From an uncultured Clostridia bacterium (GTDB lineage Bacteria; Bacillota; Clostridia; Christensenellales; Borkfalkiaceae), in NCBI GenBank assembly GCA_934271245.1, contig CAKQQY010000046.1, positions 1 through 8,827 of the forward strand: DNA of 8,827 nt, read 5' to 3'. The notes below the pieces were generated by a model. That model was given only the letters and a program-made list of their open reading frames with translations, ran no database searches and had not been told where the DNA came from. Numbering within the stretch: the stretch's first letter is position 1; each line of letters begins with the position of its first letter. Made by a program: the position numbers and the translations under genes. Shown here piece after piece: positions 1-5,765 of this stretch.

Positions 1-1
1 T

Positions 2-58
2 GCCGTTTTAGGACTTTTGTACGTTATACTCATGCTCCTTTCTGGGGGATTTAATTAA
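2..58 (+). CDS. Possible C-terminal end of a membrane protein (partial, 5' cut off)
   Basis: A plus-strand frame is open from the window edge to a TAA at 56-58. It encodes 18 very hydrophobic residues (AVLGLLYVILMLLSGGFN), which look like a C-terminal membrane helix. A hairpin follows at 67-84, as expected after a gene end. The stretch is too short to assign a family. Another plus frame (stop at 52-54) and one minus-strand frame are also open over this interval, so the call rests only on hydrophobicity and the downstream hairpin. Confidence 0.35.
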   Translation, partial: AVLGLLYVILMLLSGGFN

Positions 59-64
59 ATAAAA

Positions 65-96
65 GACCTGTGATTTATCACGGGACTTGTGTTTTG
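65..96 (+). terminator. Hairpin, possible terminator or operator dyad
   Basis: CCTGTGAT (67-74) pairs with ATCACGGG (77-84) over 8 bp with one wobble and a TT loop. The plus-strand tail (ACTTGTGTTTT) is only moderately T-rich. Read on the minus strand, the hairpin is followed by TCTTTTATTT, so it could work in either direction. It could end the possible gene at 2-58, or be an operator in front of the MATE gene. The sequence does not decide between these. Confidence 0.35.
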
Positions 97-192
97 CAAA
101 AAAAACCGATTGAGTCGTGAAAATCGTGATAACCTGACGGGGTTTAATCGAGTTACGACGGCATAATAAGCGAATCTCAAAAAAATTAAGTT
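97..192. other. Leader upstream of the MATE gene, no clear promoter
   Basis: This non-coding stretch holds a run of 8 A, short inverted repeats (GTCGT at 114-118 with ACGAC at 155-159; AACC with GGTT at 131-144) and three copies of an ATCG-containing motif. CATAAT at 162-167 could be a -10 box, but no good -35 lies 16-18 nt upstream. No Shine-Dalgarno sequence precedes the ATG at 193. The dyads could form a regulatory RNA or a repressor site. It does not match a riboswitch class I can recall. Confidence 0.3.
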
Positions 193-1590
193 ATGAATAA
201 ATCGATTGAATCAACTAAAAATAAAATCAACCCGATTACCGAAGGATCGTTATTTAAAGGTATTTTGTTGTTTTCTATACCGCTTATGTTTTCGCAGGTG
301 CTGCAGGTATTATTTAATACTGCAGACGTGGCAGTGGTCGGTAAATTTTCGGGTTCGGATACCGCGCTTGGCGCGGTAGGTTCAACTACTATTCTCGTTT
401 CGCTTTTTACTGGAATTCTGATAGGTATTTCAAGCGGTATAAACGTATTCGTCGCAAGGTTCGTCGGGGCAAAAGACGACGATAAAATAAAAAAGACGGT
501 AGACTCGTCTTTTATAATCAGCGTGATTTCGGGAATTCTTCTTTTTGTAATATGCTTTTTTCTTGCAAGACCGCTTTTGTTGCTTATAAAAACCAAAGAG
601 GCGTTTTTAGACGGCGCGGTGCAATATTTCAGAATTTACTCGATAGGGCTTCCCGGACTTGCGATTTTCAACTTCGGTAACGGGGTCTTAAGCGCGGTCG
701 GCGACACGAAAAGACCGCTTATTTATCTTACCGCAGGGGGGATAATAAATCTCGGTCTTAATTTGTTTTTCGTAATCGTTTGCGGAATGGCCGTCGAAGG
801 CGTTGCAATCGCAAGTATAATATCTCAATACGTCTCGGCGATTTTAATCACAGTAAGGCTTTTGAGAGTTAAAGACAGCACGAGACTTTCTTTTAAGGGA
901 TTAAAACCGAATAAAGAGATTTCCGCGCTCGTACTTAAAATCGGTATACCCGCGGCGATTCAGAATACAATATTTGCCGTAGCAAATCTTTTTATACAAG
1001 TCGGCGTGAATTCGCTTGACGAAGTAATGATTTCAGGGAATTCCGCGGCGGCAAATTTCGACGCTTTAATTTATAACGTTCTTGCGGCGTTTTTTACCGC
1101 CTGCACTTCTTATATGGGGCAGAACAGGGGCGCCGGAAAGATGGACAGGGTAATGAAAAGTTACCTTATATGCCTTCTTTACTCGTTTATCGTGGGATTG
1201 ATCCTCGGGCTTTCTCTCGTGTTTTTCGGAAGAGAATTCTTGCTTATTTTTACCAACGATGAAGCGGTTATCGACGCGGGAATGAAGAGAATAAACATAA
1301 TGGGATATTCTTACGCCTTTTCCGTATTTATGGATTGTACTATTTCGGCGTCAAGGGGTCTTGGGAAAAGTTTTGTGCCGAGTATAATAGTTATTATGGG
1401 GTCGTGCGTTTTCAGAATAGCCTGGATATATACCGTATTCGCTTATTTCAAAACGATTCCGTCGTTATACCTTTTGTACATTTTTTCCTGGACTATTACC
1501 GCCATAGCGGAAACGATATACTTTGTTTACGCGTATAAAAAAGAAAAGAAACTTATGGTAGCAAATCCGAGAGTGATTAAAGAAGGTTGA
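193..1590 (+). CDS. MATE-family multidrug/cation antiporter
   Basis: The 465-residue polytopic membrane protein is the usual length for MATE exporters, which use Na+ or H+ gradients to extrude cationic drugs, dyes or metabolites. It shows two homologous halves. The first begins around residue 24 with a helix and the family-typical stretch SQVLQVLFNTADVAVVG (33-50). The second begins around residue 247 with a matching IGIPAAIQNTIF segment. About 12 membrane helices are expected, and the tail is lysine-rich (YKKEKK). The start is fixed by an in-frame TAA at 187-189, two codons upstream of the ATG, although no Shine-Dalgarno site is visible. The gene stands alone, with a strong hairpin about 60 nt downstream and convergent minus-strand genes beyond it. 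It belongs to the broad NorM/DinF-like group. The substrate cannot be told from sequence. Confidence 0.93.
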   Translation: MNKSIESTKNKINPITEGSLFKGILLFSIPLMFSQVLQVLFNTADVAVVGKFSGSDTALGAVGSTTILVSLFTGILIGISSGINVFVARFVGAKDDDKIKKTVDSSFIISVISGILLFVICFFLARPLLLLIKTKEAFLDGAVQYFRIYSIGLPGLAIFNFGNGVLSAVGDTKRPLIYLTAGGIINLGLNLFFVIVCGMAVEGVAIASIISQYVSAILITVRLLRVKDSTRLSFKGLKPNKEISALVLKIGIPAAIQNTIFAVANLFIQVGVNSLDEVMISGNSAAANFDALIYNVLAAFFTACTSYMGQNRGAGKMDRVMKSYLICLLYSFIVGLILGLSLVFFGREFLLIFTNDEAVIDAGMKRINIMGYSYAFSVFMDCTISASRGLGKSFVPSIIVIMGSCVFRIAWIYTVFAYFKTIPSLYLLYIFSWTITAIAETIYFVYAYKKEKKLMVANPRVIKEG

Positions 1591-1649
1591 TTTTACTATA
1601 TATGGCGACTGACTTGATTTTTGTCGGCTCAAATTAAAAGATAAACGAT

Positions 1650-1680
1650 ACGCCCTGCGAATTTTCGCAGGGCGTTATTT
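1650..1680 (+). terminator. Terminator hairpin after the MATE gene
   Basis: ACGCCCTGCGAA (1650-1661) pairs perfectly with TTCGCAGGGCGT (1664-1675). This is a very stable GC-rich 12-bp stem with a minimal loop. The tail TATTT is T-rich but interrupted. It lies between the MATE gene and the convergent tRNA/transglycosylase pair, and may terminate from both sides. Confidence 0.75.
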
Positions 1681-1791
1681 ATAAAACATTAAAAATAGGG
1701 TACTTTATAATTATAAGCACGTTTGATAATCTGCCGCTATCTGCATACGTTCTTATAATTTCGGGAAAATACGTTATAAACAAATTTAAGC

Positions 1792-1847
1792 AAAAAAAGA
1801 ACCCTATATACCGCAACGATAATAAATAATCTGCAATATATAGGGTT
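1792..1847 (-). terminator. Terminator of the tRNA-Leu transcript
   Basis: On the minus strand, an 11-bp perfect stem (AACCCTATATA at 1847-1837 with TATATAGGGTT at 1810-1800) encloses a 26-nt loop and is followed by TTC then a run of T (plus-strand A-run at 1792-1798). It starts one nucleotide past the tRNA's encoded CCA, so it fits a factor-independent terminator for the tRNA. The loop is longer than usual. Confidence 0.7.
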
Positions 1848-1848
1848 T

Positions 1849-1932
1849 TGGTGTGAAGGATGGGACTTGAACCCACATGGATAAACCATACGCCCCTCAA
1901 ACGTACGCGTCTGCCAGTTTCGCCACCCTCAC
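1849..1932 (-). tRNA. tRNA-Leu (anticodon GAG)
   Basis: The minus strand folds as a class II tRNA. The acceptor stem is GTGAGGG with CCTTCAC, with one G-U pair. The D-arm TGGCGAAACTGGCAGACGC is typical of leucine tRNAs. The anticodon stem is TACGT/GCGTA around loop TTGAGGG, placing GAG at positions 34-36. A long variable arm has stem TGG/CCA, and the T-arm contains GTTCAAGTCCC. Discriminator A and an encoded CCA (1851-1849) follow. GAG reads CUC and CUU leucine codons; CTT is common in the genes here. It has its own promoter and terminator. Confidence 0.95.
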
Positions 1933-1943
1933 GTAGCCTATAT

Positions 1944-1972
1944 ATCTTACAAAAAAATTTAGTATTTGTCAA
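1944..1972 (-). promoter_or_regulatory. SigA-type promoter of tRNA-Leu
   Basis: On the minus strand, a perfect TTGACA (1972-1967) and TAAGAT (1949-1944) are separated by exactly 17 nt, with an A/T-rich spacer. The -10 lies 11 nt before the first base of the mature tRNA, leaving a very short 5' leader. The -35 hexamer sits inside the last codons (Leu-Asp-Lys) of the upstream transglycosylase gene. Confidence 0.8.
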
Positions 1973-2549
1973 GGATTAAAGGGTATAATTTTTTATATTT
2001 TATAAAACTTTCTTCAATTTTTTTTACGTACTCTTTCGTTTCGTTAAAAGGTATGCGAATTAAGGTTATTCCGTCTTCCGAACAACTCTTATCTTCCAGC
2101 CATAAAGAAACGTTTCCTTCGCCTGCGTTATAAGCCGCGACTGCCGTAGAAACGTTTTCGAATTTGTTTAATAAATACTTTATATAATAGCACCCGAAAT
2201 CTATGTTGGTATCGGGGTCGGTCAAATCGTAAGTTACCGCACCCGTTCTTTCCGCTATATAATCTGCGGTTTTCGGCGTAATCTGCATAAGACCTATTGC
2301 GCCCGCAGAACTTTCGGCGGCAGAATCGAATCCGCTTTCGGCGTTTATTACCGAAAGGACGAGCGCAGGGTCTAAATCGTAATATTCCGAATAGAATATA
2401 ACTTCTTGTCTGTATTTAAACGGGTAAAAATAATTTCTTAAAATCATACCGTTGGCAAAGCAGATAATAAAGAATATCCAGTAACACCAAAGGATAGCCT
2501 TTAACGTTTTCCAGAAAAATCTTTTTACGCGTATTTTTCCGATTTTCAT
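1959..2549 (-). CDS. Membrane-anchored lytic transglycosylase, SLT domain (GH23)
   Basis: This enzyme cleaves the MurNAc-GlcNAc bond of peptidoglycan to give 1,6-anhydroMurNAc ends and acts outside the membrane. The 196 residues start with a short basic N-terminus, then one hydrophobic segment at about residues 17-37 (an uncleaved anchor or signal peptide), followed by a compact SLT-type domain. Family motifs are visible: the catalytic glutamate E71 in INAESGF, GAIGLMQITP (83-92), and AYNAGEGNV (139-147) near the C-terminus. The size matches the short single-domain enzymes of Bacillota rather than the long E. coli Slt70. The ATG at 2549 gives a proper anchor, but no clear Shine-Dalgarno or promoter could be found upstream. 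It is divergent from trkA and ends inside the tRNA promoter. Confidence 0.93.
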   Translation of the reverse strand: MKIGKIRVKRFFWKTLKAILWCYWIFFIICFANGMILRNYFYPFKYRQEVIFYSEYYDLDPALVLSVINAESGFDSAAESSAGAIGLMQITPKTADYIAERTGAVTYDLTDPDTNIDFGCYYIKYLLNKFENVSTAVAAYNAGEGNVSLWLEDKSCSEDGITLIRIPFNETKEYVKKIEESFIKYKKLYPLILDKY

Positions 2550-2628
2550 AATTCAATAATATTTTATGCTATTTGGCGAAAATTAAGCATTGTAACCGTT
2601 TCGTCATAAAAAGTACCCGATTTTTTGA

Positions 2629-2657
2629 TTGACACAAGGGGTTAAAAAGTGTAATAT
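2629..2657 (+). promoter_or_regulatory. Strong SigA-type promoter of trkA-trkH
   Basis: Perfect -35 TTGACA (2629-2634), a 17-nt spacer and -10 TATT-like TAATAT (2652-2657) lie about 48 nt before the trkA ATG. Such a near-consensus site suggests high basal transcription of the potassium uptake operon. Confidence 0.85.
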
Positions 2658-2690
2658 TACAGTGTATCGTAAAAAATAATTTTTTGCGGT

Positions 2691-2698
2691 AAAGGGAG
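2691..2698 (+). promoter_or_regulatory. Ribosome binding site of trkA
   Basis: AAAGGGAG lies 7 nt before the ATG at 2706. It is one of only two clear Shine-Dalgarno sites in the window, the other being that of the lipoprotein. Confidence 0.8.
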
Positions 2699-2705
2699 CG
2701 AATAA

Positions 2706-4058
2706 ATGAAAGTAGTCGTAGTGGGGTTAGGAAAAGTCGGCAGAACGATAGCCGAACTTCTTTCTAAAGAAAATCACGACATTATAGTTATCGATACGAG
2801 AGCCGAAATGGTCGAAGATACGGTAAACAAGTTTGACGTGCAGGGAATTGTCGGCAGCGGCGTTGAAAAGGAAACGCTTATGAACGCCGACGTTGCGGGG
2901 ACGGACTTCTTTATCGCGTGTACCGCTCACGACGAAGTGAATATTATTTGTTGCGTTCTTGCAAAAAAATTCGGCGCGGCGCATACCGTCGCGAGAATAC
3001 GCGACCCCGAATATTATCGCGAAATGCGCGAGATGAAAACCGAACTCGGTATCAGTCACGTTCTCAACCCCGAATACGAAACGGCTAAAGAAATCGAACA
3101 AAGATTAAAATTCCCTACCGCTACGAATATCGAAAGTTTTATCGGGTCGAAAATTCATATGGTAGAACTTGCCGTCGGCGAAAACAATCCGCTTATCGGT
3201 AAAACGGTAATGGAAATCGACGGAATGAACGAAAGCAAAGTTCTTTTTGCAATGATAAAACGCGGCGACACGGCGTTTATTCCGCACGGCGATTGCGAGA
3301 TAGAACAAGGCGACCTTATAAACATTGTTTCTAACGATATAGAAATAGAAAAGTTTACAAGGCTTACGGGAATTTATAAATCGCCCGTAAAATCTGCGTT
3401 TATAGTGGGCGGCGGCGCTATAGGGTATTATCTAGCGCAAAGATTATTAAAATCGGGCATATCGGTAAAAATTCTGGAAAGTAAACCCGAGAGATGTACT
3501 TTCCTTGCCAACGAGTTGCTCGGCGCGACCGTGCTTAAAGGCGACGGAACCGACCATTCCGTTTTAGACGAAGAAAGGTTTTACGATAGCGATTCCTTTA
3601 TAACGCTTACGGGTATGGACGAGGAAAACGTAATCGTTTCGCTTTACGCCATACAAAACGGCATAAACAAAGTCGTTACAAAAATAGATAGAGAAGCCAT
3701 TACGAAAATGGTAAATCTATTAGGGCTTGACGCAACCGTTTCGCCGAGAAGCATTGTGGCGAACAGGGTTTTGAGATACGTCAGAAAACATCAGGACGAA
3801 TCGGGCGGAAACGTAAATAAACTATATAGAATTTACGATAACGTAGAAGCGTTGGAACTTACGCCCGGCGAGAAATTCCCGTGTTTCGATACGCCACTTA
3901 AAAATATGAAAATAAAAAAAGGCGTTCTGGTTTGCGGGATTTTCCGTAACGAAGAATTTATTCTTCCTAACGGCAACACCGAGATAAAGAAAGGGGACAG
4001 GGTTTTAATCGTTACGACGTTGCCTAACGTATCCGACCTTAAACAGATAGTGAAATAG
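2706..4058 (+). CDS. trkA: Trk potassium uptake system, NAD-binding regulatory subunit TrkA
   Basis: This cytoplasmic peripheral protein gates the TrkH channel by binding NAD(H) or other nucleotides. The 450 residues show the full tandem TrkA layout: Rossmann (RCK-N) domain 1 with GLGKVG at 7-12 and the ribose-binding acidic residue D30 after the second strand; RCK-C domain 1 at about 140-220; Rossmann domain 2 with GGGAIG at 235-240; and RCK-C domain 2 at about 370-450. This double arrangement fits TrkA rather than the single-unit KtrA type. The first gene of a two-gene operon, it follows a near-consensus promoter and a good ribosome binding site. Its TAG is 2 nt before the trkH ATG, so the two are probably translationally coupled in a fixed ratio. 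Confidence 0.96.
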   Translation: MKVVVVGLGKVGRTIAELLSKENHDIIVIDTRAEMVEDTVNKFDVQGIVGSGVEKETLMNADVAGTDFFIACTAHDEVNIICCVLAKKFGAAHTVARIRDPEYYREMREMKTELGISHVLNPEYETAKEIEQRLKFPTATNIESFIGSKIHMVELAVGENNPLIGKTVMEIDGMNESKVLFAMIKRGDTAFIPHGDCEIEQGDLINIVSNDIEIEKFTRLTGIYKSPVKSAFIVGGGAIGYYLAQRLLKSGISVKILESKPERCTFLANELLGATVLKGDGTDHSVLDEERFYDSDSFITLTGMDEENVIVSLYAIQNGINKVVTKIDREAITKMVNLLGLDATVSPRSIVANRVLRYVRKHQDESGGNVNKLYRIYDNVEALELTPGEKFPCFDTPLKNMKIKKGVLVCGIFRNEEFILPNGNTEIKKGDRVLIVTTLPNVSDLKQIVK

Positions 4059-4060
4059 TT

Positions 4061-5515
4061 ATGAACTATAGAATGGTTTTCAAGTTTTTGGGAAAAGTCT
4101 TTCTTGTCGAAGCGGTCCTGCTGATTTTCCCTTTGATAATAAGTTTCATTTATCGGGAAACCGATTCCTGGTACGCCTACGTGATTCCTATATGCGGATT
4201 GACGGCTATCGGGTTTCCGCTTTCGCTGATAAAATCGTCGAAACAGTCTTTTTACGCCAAAGAAGGGCTCGTTACGGTCGCTTTTTCCTGGATATTTTTG
4301 TCTTTGGCAGGCGCAGTTCCTTTCCTTTTTTACGGAATAAATTACGTTGACGCGGTATTTGAAACGGTATCGGGTTTTACGACTACGGGAGCGTCGGTTC
4401 TTCCCGACGTAGAAGTTCTTCCGCACAGCATTATGTTCTGGCGGTTATTTACGCACTTTTTAGGCGGAATGGGTATACTCGTGTTCGTTCTTGCCATAAT
4501 GCCGAAATTTTCTTCGGGCGTAATGCACGTTTTCAGAGCCGAATCCCCGGGACCGACGGTGGGAAAACTTGTGAGTAAAGTCAATTTTACCGCAAGGATT
4601 CTTTACGGTATTTATTGCGGATTAACCCTTATCGAGTTCGTTATGCTGGTCTTAGGCGGAATGCCCGTATTCGATAGTATTTTAATGTCGTTTTCGACGG
4701 CAGGAACGGGCGGTTTCGGAATAAAAAACAACAGCGCCGCAGGGTATTCGACTTATTGCCAGATAGTTATGGCGGCGTTTATGTTTATATTCAGCATAAA
4801 CTTTAACGCGTATTACTTTATTATAATAGGCAGTTTTAAAAAGGCTTTAAAGAGCGAAGAAGTAAGAGTGTATACGATAATTACCGTCATTGCGACGATT
4901 CTTATCGCGCTTAACGTTTTTTATACCGTCGGAAGCATTTATACAGACTTCGGAACGGCACTAAAAGACGCGTTCTTTCAGGTAACTTCTATAAGTTCCT
5001 CTACGGGGTTGTCCTCGATAGACTACGATAAATATTTCCCGACTTTTTCTAAAACCGTATTATTGTTTTTAATGATATTCGGCGCGTGCGCGGGGTCTAC
5101 GGGCGGCGGAATAAAGACTTCCCGTCTTGTGATTTTCGTAAAATCCATTATTGCGGATATTAAAACCATGATAAGTCCCCGTTCAGTTTATCCCGTAAAA
5201 TTCGAAGGGGAAGCGGTAGACGAAAAAACCGTTAAAAGCGTAAAGACCTATTTTGGGGTTTGGTTGCTGATCGTTATAATTTCCACGTTGCTTCTTTCAA
5301 TCGACGCGTTCGGCGACGTTTTAACCGACTTAACCGCAACGCTTGCGTGTTTCGGCAATACGGGACCGGGCCTTAATATGGTTGGCCCCGTAATGAACTA
5401 CGGTGGGTATTCGGTCTTTTCCAAAATCTGGCTTTCGATCGTTATGATTGCCGGAAGACTTGAAATTTTCCCCGTGTTGATTCTTTTGTTCCCGTCCACC
5501 TGGATAAAGAAATAA
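4061..5515 (+). CDS. trkH: Trk potassium uptake system, channel subunit TrkH
   Basis: This is the integral membrane pore subunit for K+ uptake, gated by the TrkA ring encoded immediately upstream. At 484 residues it is close to the E. coli TrkH length. The four pore-loop filter segments of the TrkH/KtrB superfamily are visible: TTTGAS (filter Gly about G110), STAGTGGFG (G215/G217), SSSTGLSS (G316) and FGNTGPG (G435). Each is preceded by a hydrophobic stretch, consistent with four M1-P-M2 repeats plus two extra N-terminal helices. There is no Shine-Dalgarno site before the ATG, which fits coupling to the trkA stop 2 nt upstream. A terminator follows directly. Confidence 0.96.
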   Translation: MNYRMVFKFLGKVFLVEAVLLIFPLIISFIYRETDSWYAYVIPICGLTAIGFPLSLIKSSKQSFYAKEGLVTVAFSWIFLSLAGAVPFLFYGINYVDAVFETVSGFTTTGASVLPDVEVLPHSIMFWRLFTHFLGGMGILVFVLAIMPKFSSGVMHVFRAESPGPTVGKLVSKVNFTARILYGIYCGLTLIEFVMLVLGGMPVFDSILMSFSTAGTGGFGIKNNSAAGYSTYCQIVMAAFMFIFSINFNAYYFIIIGSFKKALKSEEVRVYTIITVIATILIALNVFYTVGSIYTDFGTALKDAFFQVTSISSSTGLSSIDYDKYFPTFSKTVLLFLMIFGACAGSTGGGIKTSRLVIFVKSIIADIKTMISPRSVYPVKFEGEAVDEKTVKSVKTYFGVWLLIVIISTLLLSIDAFGDVLTDLTATLACFGNTGPGLNMVGPVMNYGGYSVFSKIWLSIVMIAGRLEIFPVLILLFPSTWIKK

Positions 5516-5532
5516 AATACTTGTACAATAAT

Positions 5533-5570
5533 AAAGGCTGTAAACTTTTTGTTTGCGGTCTTTTTTATTT
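5533..5570 (+). terminator. Terminator of the trkAH operon
   Basis: AAAGGCTGTAAAC (5533-5545) pairs with GTTTGCGGTCTTT (5551-5563) over 13 positions including several G-U pairs, with a TTTTT loop. T-rich sequence continues to 5570. It begins 17 nt after the trkH stop codon. Confidence 0.8.
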
Positions 5571-5631
5571 GGGGTTAATCGCTTAAAAATGTTGACTACT
5601 TGTGAAATTTGTAAAAAAATTGCCCGAAAAG

Positions 5632-5660
5632 TTGATTTTTTAACGATTCATTGCTATAAA
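5632..5660 (+). promoter_or_regulatory. Possible upstream promoter (independent of the G-tract)
   Basis: TTGATT (5632-5637), a 17-nt spacer and TATAAA (5655-5660) preceded by TGC (5652-5654, the extended -10 form). Transcription from here would pass through the poly-G tract and give a leader of about 100 nt to the lipoprotein ATG. Confidence 0.5.
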
Positions 5661-5694
5661 TATTGACTTTTTAACGGTGAAAATATTGACTTTT
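5632..5694 (+). repeat. Degenerate direct repeats TTGAYTTTTT upstream of the lipoprotein gene
   Basis: TTGATTTTTTAACG (5632-5645) recurs with one change as TTGACTTTTTAACG (5663-5676). AAATATTGACTTTT (5658-5671) recurs exactly at 5681-5694. The three copies start 31 and 23 nt apart, and each resembles a -35 box; one further TTGACT stands at 5592-5597. They may be a duplicated promoter element or a row of regulator sites. Confidence 0.65.
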
Positions 5695-5716
5695 GTTGGG
5701 GGGGGGGGGGTATAAT
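5686..5716 (+). promoter_or_regulatory. Lipoprotein promoter with poly-G spacer, probably phase-variable
   Basis: The -35 TTGACT (5686-5691) and a perfect -10 TATAAT (5711-5716) are 19 nt apart, and 13 of those 19 nt are a run of G ending directly at the -10. Spacer length controls promoter strength, with an optimum of about 17 nt, so gain or loss of G by replication slippage should raise or lower transcription. The observed length is longer than optimal and predicts weak activity, while 11 G would give 17 nt. Predicted transcripts start near 5723, with a leader of about 43 purine-rich nt. Confidence 0.75.
5698..5710. repeat. Homopolymeric tract of 13 G
   Basis: Thirteen consecutive G in an otherwise AT-rich intergenic region. 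It lies in the promoter spacer, not in a coding region. The exact count is uncertain because such tracts are error-prone in sequencing and may be mixed within a population. Confidence 0.95.
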
Positions 5717-5750
5717 TTTAAAAGGAAAAAATTTCCGAGGAAAAAAGAAA

Positions 5751-5757
5751 AAAGGAG
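5751..5757 (+). promoter_or_regulatory. Ribosome binding site of the lipoprotein gene
   Basis: AAAGGAG, with 8 nt to the ATG at 5766, fixes the start. It lies in a purine-rich leader (5717-5765) of A and G runs that also holds a small palindrome, GGAAA-AAA-TTTCC (5722-5734). Confidence 0.8.
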
Positions 5758-5765
5758 AAGAAAAA

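Noticed and set aside
1..33. Possible minus-strand gene start (ATG at 33-31, preceded by AAAGGAG)
   Set aside because: The Shine-Dalgarno-like motif is only 1 nt from the ATG, which is too close, and just 11 codons lie in the window. The plus-strand hydrophobic frame is at least as plausible.
67..84. CRP-like TGTGA...TCAC dyad
   Set aside because: The half-sites are 4 nt apart rather than the 6 of a CRP site, and the arms form a simple hairpin.
131..144. Guanidine-II riboswitch-like ACGG between AACC and GGTT
   Set aside because: The ACGG is not placed as a tetraloop on a proper stem and no second matching hairpin was found.
1679..1972. Minus-strand open frame of 97 codons
   Set aside because: It runs across the tRNA-Leu gene, its promoter and its terminator, so it is not a protein gene.
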